In this document: piece by piece, positions 51,636 through 60,857 of the stretch
How the letters are laid out: each line of letters opens with the position of its first letter
How positions within the stretch are numbered: position 1 is the first letter of the stretch
Assembly (NCBI RefSeq): GCF_029238425.1
Contig: NZ_JAQWGB010000073.1
Coordinates: forward strand, 1 to 64,000
Length of the DNA stretch: 64,000 bases
Source: Flavicella sp.
Lineage (GTDB): Bacteria; Bacteroidota; Bacteroidia; Flavobacteriales; Flavobacteriaceae
Reading direction: 5' to 3'
Made by a program: the position numbers and the translations under genes
The notes under the pieces: model-generated
What the model was told of the DNA's origin: nothing
Databases searched by the model: none
Seen by the model: only the letters and a program-made list of their open reading frames with translations

Positions 51636-52538
51636 CTATCGATTGATTTTTTTGTTGAGTAGTCCTAGTTTATAAAAATTAAGCACTGATATATGAAAAT
51701 AGTATCCTTTTATTAGCATTAGTTTCAAAAGAGGAGCACTAATATAAGTCAAAACCTTTAATAGCCACAGCAGATTTCTGTTTTTTATGATATTAAATAT
51801 TGTTAGGATTTTTATATTTTGGATAAGTTGGTTTTGATCTTGGTATGATTTTAATATATAAATCAGATTATCGATACTATACTCAACTTTTTTTAAATAA
51901 TCACTGTTCAATTCATAATCAGCATTTAAAATAGGATTGTCAATATGTGTTAACTCAATGTTTTGATGCTGTAATGAAAAACCAAATAGTGTATCTTCAT
52001 GACCATATTTTTGTATACTCTCATCAAATTTAATTTTTTTTAAAATAGACTTTTTAATAACAAAATTATTAGTCATAAAAGAATTGTATGGTTTGGCTTT
52101 CCTTTTATTTAAAGACATTGTCTCTTTTTTTAAACCATATTCCCAATTTAAAAGAAATTTTCTAGAAGGCTTTAAGTTTGGATACATTCTTCCTCCACAA
52201 ACCACAGAACTTTGTGTTTCTCTTTTGAAGATATCAAGGTAAGACGAAATAAAAAAAGGACTTATTACACGTCCATCACAATCCAAAAAAAGGAGATATT
52301 CATATTTTGCATATTGAACAAATAAATTTCTGATTTTGGCCCTTCCAATATTTTGGTTTAATTGTATATAATTAGTGATTTTATTTAGGTTTTCATTTTT
52401 TGCTCGGTAATCATTATTAGAGGCATCGTCAATCAAAATTATTTCTGTGGAACTAGAGAATTGACTCGTTTCTAGCAACAATTCGTTTACAAAGGGGACA
52501 ACATTTACATTATATATAGGGATGCAAATAGATAACAT
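51636..52538 (-). CDS. Glycosyltransferase family 2
   Basis: LSICIPIYNVNV...EIILIDDASNNDY...YLLFLDCDGRVIS. Confidence 0.9.
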   Translation of the reverse strand: MLSICIPIYNVNVVPFVNELLLETSQFSSSTEIILIDDASNNDYRAKNENLNKITNYIQLNQNIGRAKIRNLFVQYAKYEYLLFLDCDGRVISPFFISSYLDIFKRETQSSVVCGGRMYPNLKPSRKFLLNWEYGLKKETMSLNKRKAKPYNSFMTNNFVIKKSILKKIKFDESIQKYGHEDTLFGFSLQHQNIELTHIDNPILNADYELNSDYLKKVEYSIDNLIYILKSYQDQNQLIQNIKILTIFNIIKNRNLLWLLKVLTYISAPLLKLMLIKGYYFHISVLNFYKLGLLNKKINR

Positions 52539-52604
52539 GAGAAAAAAGAAAAACTTGAGTTAAGGATAAACGCTAAGGTAATTATATTTTTAGCAATAGA
52601 TGCT

Positions 52605-53717
52605 TTAAATAATCCCTTTATAGAAACTCAGTAAAGTTTTTTCTTGCTCTTCCCAACTATATTTATCAGAAATAGATTGTAAGTTTTTTTGCCAAATATT
52701 GTATTGAGCTTCGTTATTCAACGCTTCTTGTACAAGGCTTGCCATTTTTTTTGGATTATGTGAATCAGAGACCAATCCAATGTTGTGTTTTTTTACTAAT
52801 TCTCCGACAATTTTTCTATTTGAAACTAATAATGGTGTTTCCGCTTGAATATAGTCAAAGATCTTATTAGGCAGGCTATATTCATAATTAAGGTTTGTGT
52901 TTTTATCTAAAGATAATCCAAGATCGGAAATCTTAGTATATTCCATTAAAGAAGCGTAATCTATTCTACCTAATATTTGCACTTTATACTGGAGTTTATA
53001 CTTGCTAACTATCTTTTTTAACTTAGGAATAGCATGTCCGCTACCAATTATAAATAATTTCATGTTTTCCAAGTATTGCATCATTTCAACAGCTTCTTCC
53101 GCACCACGATCTATATTAATTCCAGCACCCTGCAGAATTAACATTTTATGATTTCCTTTTACCTCTCTACTAAGTTCAATGTTTTTGTTTTTGTTTTTTA
53201 ACATTGGCGCAATGTTTCTTATGACAATAACATGGACGTTATATTTTTTCTCATAGATTTCAGCAATAACTTTATTTACAGTTATTACGTTTTTTAGTTT
53301 GGGAAAAATGAACTTTTCAATGGCAAGCCATATTGATTGCACTCTAGGTCTATTTATTAATTCTGGAACTTCTGTGTATAGTTCGTGACTATCGTACACT
53401 AACTTTTTCTTCATTAATTTTGAAATAATGAAATTAGGTAAAAGGGTATCCAAATCATTGGCTAGTAGAATGTCTTTCTTAAGGAAGAAAATTTTGAAAA
53501 ATACACGAAGATTGAATTCTGCGAAGAATAAAAATCCTTTGCTAAAAAACAAACGCATTCTTTTGGTTTCATATTCTCTATTTAGCGGAGAAGATTTGTG
53601 CAATGTATATCCAATGACAGTTATTTTATAACCTGCTTTAGAAAGTGTAGTACAAACTTTGTGAACTCGTTGATCCGTTTCTAGATCGTTTAAGACAGAG
53701 ACAATTATACGTTTCAA
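52605..53717 (-). CDS. Glycosyltransferase family 4
   Basis: LVYDSHELYTEVPEL...ILQGAGINIDRGAEEAVEMMQYL...YSLPNKIFDYIQAETPLLVSN. Confidence 0.9.
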   Translation of the reverse strand: MKRIIVSVLNDLETDQRVHKVCTTLSKAGYKITVIGYTLHKSSPLNREYETKRMRLFFSKGFLFFAEFNLRVFFKIFFLKKDILLANDLDTLLPNFIISKLMKKKLVYDSHELYTEVPELINRPRVQSIWLAIEKFIFPKLKNVITVNKVIAEIYEKKYNVHVIVIRNIAPMLKNKNKNIELSREVKGNHKMLILQGAGINIDRGAEEAVEMMQYLENMKLFIIGSGHAIPKLKKIVSKYKLQYKVQILGRIDYASLMEYTKISDLGLSLDKNTNLNYEYSLPNKIFDYIQAETPLLVSNRKIVGELVKKHNIGLVSDSHNPKKMASLVQEALNNEAQYNIWQKNLQSISDKYSWEEQEKTLLSFYKGII

Positions 53718-53826
53718 ATTGAATAAAATATTGAGTTTTTATGAAGCTCGAAAATACTCAATAAATTTCATATTCGTCTTAGGAATAAAAAAATATAAAT
53801 TCGTAGATGTAAAATATCTAAAAGGA

Positions 53827-53970
53827 CTAAGGCTTTTTACCGAATAAAGTTTGAAAGCGGGTTTTCGTAAGTTTTTTGATTCTCGATATATGTGCAAATG
53901 AATTGATCTCGTTTTTAAATACAATCGTCCGTAGGTTTCTGAATTTATTTTCAGAATCTATTCAAGGAGT
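53827..53970 (-). pseudogene. Degenerate copy of the tmRNA 5' half plus upstream region (pseudo-ssrA)
   Basis: Minus strand TTGAATAGATTCTGAAAATAAATTCAGAAACCTACGGACGATTGTATTTAAAAACGAGATCAATTCATTTGCACATATATCGAGAATCAAAAAACTTACGAAAACCCGCTTTCAAACTTTATTCGGTAAAAAGCC aligns with tmRNA TTGAATAGTTTCTGAAACATATTTAGAAACATGGGGACGACTGGTTTTGACAGCGAGATCAATCAATATGTAAGCATGTCGAGAAAGGAAACAACTCTCGTAAAACTCGGTTTCAACATTTTATACGGTGAAGAATC. Confidence 0.82.
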
Positions 53971-54065
53971 ACCCTGATACCAGTGTGATTCCCAATAAAT
54001 AATATCTTGTTGTTCCTCTGATTTTTGGAGTCTCTTCTCCTTAAAATGGAGTGAATAGTTTGTGT

Positions 54066-55499
54066 TTACCTTTCAACTAGTAAGTATTCTAAATATCTTA
54101 TAGCTGATGCTATTACGTTTTTTCTTTTCTGTGCTTTTCCATCAAAAGCATCTAAAGTTTCTCTGTCGAGCATTCTACCTTTTACAAAAACAAAAGTCGG
54201 ATTCTTCAAAGAGGACAGAGTTTCAAGTGGATTTTCATCTACTAAAATAAAGTTTGCAATTTTTCCCTTTTCAATTGTCCCAAGTTGATTCATAATTGCA
54301 TGTGTTTGAGAGGCGTTAACAGTTGCCGTTTTCAAAACTTCAAAATTTGAGAGACCTGCTTCTTTATAAAATGCCAATTCTTTATGAATTGAAAATCCTG
54401 GAGTGGTCACACCGATTCCCGAGTCAGTCCCACAAATGAGAGTCACATGTGCATCATGAAGTTTTTTAACAATCATCAAATGAAATTCATGCTGTTTTTT
54501 AATCCTATCAACAGATGCGAGGTCTTCTTTCTTAGTGTTGGACCAACGTTCAAACTGTTTTTTACTATCTGTTTTTTTTATGAGTGGATTCATATATGAT
54601 GCCAATTCTGAGTCTAAAATGGAAGCATCTAACATCATTTGGTAGATGTTGTTGAATACAGTAATAGTCGGACAATAATTGGTGTGTTTGGATTGTGCAA
54701 TGGCATCAACTATGGGTTGTAATTTCAAAGAGTCTAAATCAAATTGCAATGGTTGTTGTACAATTTCTTCAGCATGTTCTATAGATTTAATCTGGGTGTT
54801 TAAATGATATGTAAAGGGCACTTTTTGTGATGGATGTGCTACAATATCGATTTCCGAAGTTTTGCATTGTTCCAGAACAGCATCAAAAATTTCCTTATCC
54901 AAACCATAATAAGTTTTGATAAAATCATAGCCTCTGTTTTTGTAAGAAATTACTTTTTCTTTTGCATCCACAATATTGCTTAAATTTATATTATCGTCCC
55001 CAATAAATTCGTGTCCGGTTAATTTGGGACCTGTTGTGAAAAATATTGGAGCTATTATTTTATCATTTGCAATATCATTCTTAATTCTTAAATGAGCAGG
55101 CATACCCCATAAATTTCTTATTGTGGTAACGCCGTTTGATAAATACAAACCAAGTTCATATCTGTCCCAAACATGTACATGCATATCTATAAGCCCAGGA
55201 ACTAAATATTTGTTTTTACCGTCAATAACTTCTAAGTCATTTGCAATGATGTTGTCAGAAATCTGTTCTATAATTCCCTTTTTTACAAGGAGCATTTTAT
55301 TTATTAAAACAGTGTCTTGATCCATAGGAATTATATTGACATTGGTCAAAAGAAAAGTAGTGCTGGAACCTAATTCATTCTTGTCAATTTTTAAATAATT
55401 AGTTCCTTGATAATCTAGATAAAGACTAATCATAATAGTAATTAGAATCGCTCCAAAGAGTACTCCAATAATTTTTAAAAGTCCTTTAAGTATTTTCAT
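54066..55499 (-). CDS. Membrane-anchored amidohydrolase family protein
   Basis: N-terminal TM; YLVPGLIDMHVHVWDRYELGLYLSNGVTTIRNLWG...LICGTDSGIGVTTPGFSIHKELAFYKEAGLSNFEVLKTATVN...GTIEKGKIANFILVDENPLE. Confidence 0.92.
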   Translation of the reverse strand: MKILKGLLKIIGVLFGAILITIMISLYLDYQGTNYLKIDKNELGSSTTFLLTNVNIIPMDQDTVLINKMLLVKKGIIEQISDNIIANDLEVIDGKNKYLVPGLIDMHVHVWDRYELGLYLSNGVTTIRNLWGMPAHLRIKNDIANDKIIAPIFFTTGPKLTGHEFIGDDNINLSNIVDAKEKVISYKNRGYDFIKTYYGLDKEIFDAVLEQCKTSEIDIVAHPSQKVPFTYHLNTQIKSIEHAEEIVQQPLQFDLDSLKLQPIVDAIAQSKHTNYCPTITVFNNIYQMMLDASILDSELASYMNPLIKKTDSKKQFERWSNTKKEDLASVDRIKKQHEFHLMIVKKLHDAHVTLICGTDSGIGVTTPGFSIHKELAFYKEAGLSNFEVLKTATVNASQTHAIMNQLGTIEKGKIANFILVDENPLETLSSLKNPTFVFVKGRMLDRETLDAFDGKAQKRKNVIASAIRYLEYLLVER

Positions 55500-55637
55500 A
55501 AAACTATTTATGGTTGATTTAATAAGTATTTCCTAGATACTTCTGATTAGATAATCTTTCAAACCTAAAAGTAGGCAAATAAGTGATGCATAGCATGTCG
55601 ATCAAAAAATTTTAAAAAAGGATATTTGCCAAAACCC

Positions 55638-55665
55638 AAAAAGCTCCCTTATAAGGAGCTTTTTT
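55638..55665 (-). terminator. Rho-independent terminator-like hairpin
   Basis: AAAAAGCTCCCTTATAAGGAGCTTTTTT; T/A tracts on both sides, orientation uncertain. Confidence 0.7.
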
Positions 55666-55682
55666 AATGAGATCATAGGTGG

Positions 55683-56105
55683 TTAATTTTGACTAAGAAT
55701 CATGGATTCTAAACTATCAATAATTACATGGTAGAAACCTTCAAATAATTCGATCATTGCTGCTTTTGTTTCTTCATTTGTTTCGAATTGAGAACCCCAA
55801 GTAACTTTAGAACCTGAGTTTTCTAGAGCTTCAACTTTTACATTACTCACATATCCAGTTATAGGAAAAGGTCCTTCCGTTATTTTGTACTGCATTTCCA
55901 TGGAGTTGTTGTTTACTTTTTCCAAAACTTCATGAATCATTGCTCCATCTGGCATGTAGCATGTTCTTTTGGCACCGGCACCTTCACCTACAGTTTCCGA
56001 CCTTTCGATGGGTGAAATGGCTTCAATGTTTCTAAATGAGGATAATGTTGACCATACTTTGTTCGCTGGTACTTGAATTCTTTTGCTTACTACTACTTCT
56101 GTCAT
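55683..56105 (-). CDS. SRPBCC family (polyketide cyclase/START-like) protein
   Basis: VVVSKRIQVPANKVWSTLSSFRNIEAISPIERSETVGEGAGAKRTCYMPDGAMIHEVLEK. Confidence 0.85.
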   Translation of the reverse strand: MTEVVVSKRIQVPANKVWSTLSSFRNIEAISPIERSETVGEGAGAKRTCYMPDGAMIHEVLEKVNNNSMEMQYKITEGPFPITGYVSNVKVEALENSGSKVTWGSQFETNEETKAAMIELFEGFYHVIIDSLESMILSQN

Positions 56106-56185
56106 AATAATTAGATTTAATGGTTAATACAACAAAAATAAGGTTGCTTGTTCCATCATAAAAAAACAGCGTTCAGTTAAAAGAA

Positions 56186-56761
56186 TTAGCGAATAAAATT
56201 CAGTTGTTCATCTATATAAGCTTGCAATTCATCCTTTGGTTTTATTTTGTACAAAATACTAAGACTGAAAATAATTCCAAGTAAAAACTCGGCATAAGTA
56301 TCTATGCTGTTTTCATTTTTAATTTGCCCTAAATTATAGGCTTTTCTTAGTACTACTTTGTAGCTGTCTGTGAGGATCTGGAAATATTGTTCATACTTAT
56401 TGATAATATCTCTATTCTCGTTACGCATTTCAACAATCGTATTGACCATCAAACAACTTTTTGGAAAGGTTTTATCAAGTAAAGCTTCGATAATTGAATA
56501 AAAAAAATCTTTTAAAGAGTCTAGGCCTTCTGTCGTTTCTCTTAATTGCTGAAGAAAGGGATCAGAGTAATTAGAAGTATAGTATTTTAAGGAGTCAATG
56601 AAAAGCATTTCTTTTGGGTACTTATTGTAAATAGTGGAGGTACTAACACCGACATGTTCTGCCAATTCTTTAGCGCTAATTCCTTTAAATCCATGAAGCC
56701 AAAAAATTTCTTGAGCTTTCTCTACGAGTTCATTGTACGAATGTGATAATTCTCTAGCCAT
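56186..56761 (-). CDS. TetR/AcrR-family transcriptional regulator
   Basis: KAQEIFWLHGFKGISAKELAEHVGVSTSTIYNKYPKEMLFIDSL. Confidence 0.93.
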   Translation of the reverse strand: MARELSHSYNELVEKAQEIFWLHGFKGISAKELAEHVGVSTSTIYNKYPKEMLFIDSLKYYTSNYSDPFLQQLRETTEGLDSLKDFFYSIIEALLDKTFPKSCLMVNTIVEMRNENRDIINKYEQYFQILTDSYKVVLRKAYNLGQIKNENSIDTYAEFLLGIIFSLSILYKIKPKDELQAYIDEQLNFIR

Positions 56762-57317
56762 GTTTTTTTAAAATTACGTTAATACCAGTTTCTATATGTT
56801 TTTCACGTTGATCTTTTGAGTGGATGAGGCAAAAACTTGTTGCGGTACAATACAAACCAAGAAAATGACGTGCAAGCAAATTAGAGTTATCAGATGAAAC
56901 ACCTTTTCGTTGAAGCAGCATATTGAGTTTATTTTCGATATCCGATAGATAGTCATCAACCAAGACCTTAATTTTTTTGTCTTTGTCCGCTAGTTCCGTT
57001 GCGATATGAATAAAATAACATCCCGGTATTGCATTGCTTTCATCAATAAAGCTTAAAAAGAAGTTTTTTAAAATTTCAGGTAATTCTCCTTCAGCCTTTA
57101 ACAGATCAAGTTTTTCTTGACAATACCTTTTTTTGTATAAATGAAGTGAAGCATACAGGATCCCTTCCTTGTTTTCAAACTCATGGTATAAAGAAAAGCG
57201 GTTCACCCCAGTTGTTTGAACAATTTCATTGATGGAGCACCCCCTAAAACCATTCTCCCAGAATAATTTAATTGACTTTTCTAGTACATTATTGGTATTG
57301 TATTCTTTGTATCGCAT
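56754..57317 (-). CDS. TetR/AcrR-family transcriptional regulator
   Basis: KSIKLFWENGFRGCSINEIVQTTGVNRFSLYHEFENKEGILYASL. Confidence 0.93.
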   Translation of the reverse strand: MRYKEYNTNNVLEKSIKLFWENGFRGCSINEIVQTTGVNRFSLYHEFENKEGILYASLHLYKKRYCQEKLDLLKAEGELPEILKNFFLSFIDESNAIPGCYFIHIATELADKDKKIKVLVDDYLSDIENKLNMLLQRKGVSSDNSNLLARHFLGLYCTATSFCLIHSKDQREKHIETGINVILKKHG

Positions 57318-57411
57318 AATCTATTTCAAATGTAGTCAATTCAAATTTTTAGAAAAAAAATGGCGTTCAGATATGAGTTTTAGTTTGTCATGTACTTAAT
57401 TCTTGATAGTA

Positions 57412-58130
57412 TTAGTTTATTTCATTTGGAAATAATTCTCCTTCAAATACGGTTCCCCACACCTTTATATCCTTTAAAGCATCAGGGGCAACTTTATACG
57501 GGTTTTTATCGATGATAGTAAAATTGGCTATTTTATCCTTTTTGATACTACCAATACTATCTTCCATTCTCCATGAATAAGCCGCTTCTATTGTAATACC
57601 TCTCATGGCACCATGGATGGATAGGGCTAGGTCCGGGCGATGCACATTGCCATGCAATGATTTCTAGTGACAGCACACCAAGCAAGATACAAGGGATCAG
57701 AAGGTCCAATAGGGAGATCAGAGTGAAGGGAATAAGGGATATTGTATTTTTCAACTGTTCCAGATCTAACCATTGCTGAGGCTCTTTCAGGCCCTAAACC
57801 AATTTTTGAGTAATTATCACTAAAGGCAGTTACGTAGTATGGGTTTGCACTTATTATACAACCAAGCTCAGAAAGTTTTTTTACTTGTTTGTCAGTAGAG
57901 TTTGCAAAATGAACGATGGTTGTTCGGTGGTCCTCTCTAGGAAATTCCTTCATTTTTCTTTCGATAACTTTTAACAATTCATTCATGCCTTTGTCACCTT
58001 TTACATGAATATGTATCTGGTATTCTAAAGGCCAAAAAATATCAAAAAGTTCTGAAATTGTTTCAGGGTTTTGAATCCATTCTCCTTCATGACCATCTAG
58101 ATAACCGTCTTCCATCATCATTAATTTCAA
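57412..58130 (-). pseudogene. YtcJ-like amidohydrolase remnant: N-terminus missing, frameshifted near 57650
   Basis: Fragment KLMMMEDGYLDGHEGEWIQNPETIS...HIHVKGDKGMNELLKVIE...LHSDLPIGPSDPLYLAWCAVTRN, then another frame LHGNVHRPDLALSIHGAMRGITIEAAYSWRMEDSIGSIKKDKIANFTIIDKNPYKV. Neither ORF is complete. Confidence 0.87.
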
Positions 58131-58491
58131 TCCAATATCCATCCGGATCTTGAATGTAAACCTGTTTGATTCCATCTTGTCGAATATAATCTTTACTAGG
58201 TGTATCCTTCCAATCCGTATAGGGGATCTTTAATTTATTTAAAAATAAAATAAAAGAAGCAATATCAGCTGTTGATAAAGCAAAATGAACAGCCTTGTTT
58301 GTTTTTATTTCTGCCTGTGGTCGGGGGATAAGGTGCAGTTGTTTACCATCACCAATGGACAACCATCTCGTTTTTGAATTAGAAGCTGTGTTTTTAATTT
58401 CTTGGAACTGAAATACTTTGTTGTAGAACTCAAAGGAAAGATCCACTTGTTTTACAGAAATGGCAATATGGTTTATTTTAAAAGGAAGCAT
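58087..58491 (-). CDS. VOC/glyoxalase family protein with 3' end running into the amidohydrolase remnant
   Basis: INHIAISVKQVDLSFEFYNKVFQFQEI...KQVYIQDPDGYWIEIN followed by DDGRRLSRWS, out-of-frame amidohydrolase DNA. Confidence 0.85.
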   Translation of the reverse strand: MLPFKINHIAISVKQVDLSFEFYNKVFQFQEIKNTASNSKTRWLSIGDGKQLHLIPRPQAEIKTNKAVHFALSTADIASFILFLNKLKIPYTDWKDTPSKDYIRQDGIKQVYIQDPDGYWIEINDDGRRLSRWS

Positions 58492-58518
58492 TTGTGTAAA
58501 ATATTAATATAGAAATAT

Positions 58519-59229
58519 TTACTTATTTGGAAATTTGTGAACTCTTTTAAATTGTCTTGTAACAAGAGAATCAGAATTCAAAAGTTTTAGTGTTATTAGA
58601 TTTTCTGCGAATTCAATACGCCAAAAATCTCTTTTGAGTGGGGTGCTATAAGGAATTAGTTCTAGCTCAGGTTTGTGGCCATGAACATTGTAAACACCAT
58701 GAACTTTTCCTTTTTTGGTTCCAATAACAAAGCGCTTATCCCATCTGATAAAAAGATATTCATTATTTTCATTTGTGTCGGATTCCATAAAATAAGGACC
58801 ATTACCAGTGGCTTTTTCTAATAGCCATAAACCAAGTATTTTATCAGCATAGGTTTCAGGTAATTGAGTAGAACGTTCTAGATGTACTTTAATATGCTGT
58901 CCTTCTTCGATTCTTTCCCAAATCATTTCATTTGCGCCCAACGTCATCATAAAAGGAGGGTTTGAGTCTTCAAGTCCGTTTGTGTTTATAATAAATAGCT
59001 CGTTTTTGTTTTGATTCAGCTCCCATAATCCATAGGAATGTTGGAATCTTCCGTTCCCTGATTCTTGTGTTTGATCCGCATGAAAACGGGTCCATCTCGC
59101 ATTGGGTGTCATTTTTTTCTCACCAACCATTACAGATTTTACAACCCATAGCCCTTCAATTGTTGAAGGTTGATCGCAGCTAGTAAAAGATAGAACGACA
59201 GTTAAGAATACTATACCGCTTAATTTCAT
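58519..59229 (-). CDS. Hypothetical lipoprotein
   Basis: Lipobox-like VLSFTSCDQPSTIEGLWVVKSVMVG. Confidence 0.7.
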   Translation of the reverse strand: MKLSGIVFLTVVLSFTSCDQPSTIEGLWVVKSVMVGEKKMTPNARWTRFHADQTQESGNGRFQHSYGLWELNQNKNELFIINTNGLEDSNPPFMMTLGANEMIWERIEEGQHIKVHLERSTQLPETYADKILGLWLLEKATGNGPYFMESDTNENNEYLFIRWDKRFVIGTKKGKVHGVYNVHGHKPELELIPYSTPLKRDFWRIEFAENLITLKLLNSDSLVTRQFKRVHKFPNK

Positions 59230-59329
59230 TTCTTTTTGTTAGATTTCTAAAGTTGGATACCTTATTTATTTGAGCTTTTCTAAAAAAAACACGATTTACA
59301 GATAACCAAGGCATGATAAACATTCTAAT

Positions 59330-59770
59330 TTAGCTCCTATCTTCATATATATCAAATTCAGCATTTATGGAAGCCATTAATTCTGCATCTTCAAAATCAG
59401 CATCCGCCATTTGAGCTAATTTTTCTAGGTAAAGATCAAATTGCCCATTTTTAAAAATACTTAGCATTTTGCCTCCTTCTGTACATCTTGCGGCATGCCA
59501 AACATTTGGTGGAACTGTTATAGTATCTCCTTTTGTAGCGATAATTGTTTCATCATCAAATATCAATTCTACAGTACCTTCTAGTATATAAAATACCTCC
59601 GTCATAATTTTATGATGGTGTCTGCCTAAATAAAAACCAGGCTTAAGAGTATCTTCAACAAAACTTAATTCGCCGTTGGTATGATGCGATGAAAGTTTCA
59701 CAAAACAATGATCTTGAGAATAGTTATAGTTTTTTCCTTCTCCGTTTTTAATGATTTCTTTTTCTTTCAT
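59330..59770 (-). CDS. Cupin domain protein
   Basis: GFYLGRHHHKIMTEVFYILEGTVELIFDDETIIATKGDTITVPPNVWHAARCTEGG. Confidence 0.9.
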   Translation of the reverse strand: MKEKEIIKNGEGKNYNYSQDHCFVKLSSHHTNGELSFVEDTLKPGFYLGRHHHKIMTEVFYILEGTVELIFDDETIIATKGDTITVPPNVWHAARCTEGGKMLSIFKNGQFDLYLEKLAQMADADFEDAELMASINAEFDIYEDRS

Positions 59771-59964
59771 TTCTTTATTTTTAATTGATTCAATTCTTCT
59801 TCTAATAATGTGGCCTCGTTTTGAAACTTTGTCATCGCTTTTTTGAGTTTAATTACTTTTTTTAAGAGTTCAACCTTGTCAACGACCTTAAAGCAATTTT
59901 CTCCATTAGTTTCTATAATTTTTGATTTTCCGCCACAAGTTGGACAGTCTATTGTGTTGCTCAT
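59767..59964 (-). CDS. Small CPxCG-containing coiled-coil protein
   Basis: MSNTIDCPTCGGKSKIIE...LKKVIKLKKAMTKFQNEATLLEEELNQLKIKK; overlaps cupin start by 4 nt and lies in an apparent operon. Confidence 0.65.
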   Translation of the reverse strand: MSNTIDCPTCGGKSKIIETNGENCFKVVDKVELLKKVIKLKKAMTKFQNEATLLEEELNQLKIKK

Positions 59965-59965
59965 G

Positions 59966-60589
59966 TCAATTTACGGTTATTATGGCTACTTTGCCATTAA
60001 ATTTTGATTGAATTTTATAGGTATCGGTAGCTATAGAAGATAAAAACTTCTGACTGTCAGTCATATTTGCGTTATCGACATAAATATGTGTATTTGAATA
60101 AAAGTTAGGTTCTAACAATTTAAAGAGGGGCAAGTACAAGTCCATCCAACCATCTAAAACTAATAAATCTATACTATTGCTGTAGTTTTTTAAGGTAACC
60201 AATGCATCACCAACTTTTATGTCAATTAGGCTTTCTACTCCTGCTTTTTTAAAATTATTTATTGCCTTTTTGGCTTTTGATTCTAATAATTCGGTAGTGG
60301 TAATATATCCACCAAATTTTGCAACCCCTTGAGCCAAATACAATGTTGAAATCCCAAATGAAGTTCCGAATTCGACTATGTTTTTCAGCTTTTTATCTTG
60401 AATCAAATGCACCAACGCCTCACCTTGATCTTTGGATATAGCTAAATAAGCATCTTCAAAATTTTCTGGTTTAAACGATCTGAATAAACTTTTTGCCGCT
60501 CCTTTGAGCATTTTTAACTTGTCGTATTTTGCATCCTGATATAGGGCGTTGATAACAGCAGCAAGTGTATGTTCCTCTGTTTGTGTCAT
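59966..60589 (-). CDS. Class I SAM-dependent methyltransferase (O-methyltransferase-like)
   Basis: KNIVEFGTSFGISTLYLAQGVAKFGGYITTTELLESKAKKAINNFKKAG...DLLVLDGWMDLYLPLFKLLEP. Confidence 0.87.
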   Translation of the reverse strand: MTQTEEHTLAAVINALYQDAKYDKLKMLKGAAKSLFRSFKPENFEDAYLAISKDQGEALVHLIQDKKLKNIVEFGTSFGISTLYLAQGVAKFGGYITTTELLESKAKKAINNFKKAGVESLIDIKVGDALVTLKNYSNSIDLLVLDGWMDLYLPLFKLLEPNFYSNTHIYVDNANMTDSQKFLSSIATDTYKIQSKFNGKVAIITVN

Positions 60590-60857
60590 TTTATAGTGTT
60601 TTTAATTACAGTATAAAATTACTCTAAGTAAATACTTAATAGCTGATACAAATGAGGCTAATAATGGTGAAAGTAGGAAGTATTGGTTTTTCGTGAAATA
60701 TTCGAATAATTAATATATAGCTTATATGTTGAAATTATACTTTTTAAGTTTTTGATTTTTAAAACAGTTTGTATTTTAGTAAAATAAATAAATATTGATT
60801 GATACTAGATTGTTTTCTATTCTGAATGGTTACAACTAGTAGGTATGAATCACATAA

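Noticed and set aside
53739-53924. 61-aa minus-strand ORF
   Set aside because: Lies over the pseudo-tmRNA, has no recognisable protein features, and is better explained by tmRNA homology.
57557-57754. 65-aa minus-strand ORF
   Set aside because: Out-of-frame reading of the amidohydrolase pseudogene.
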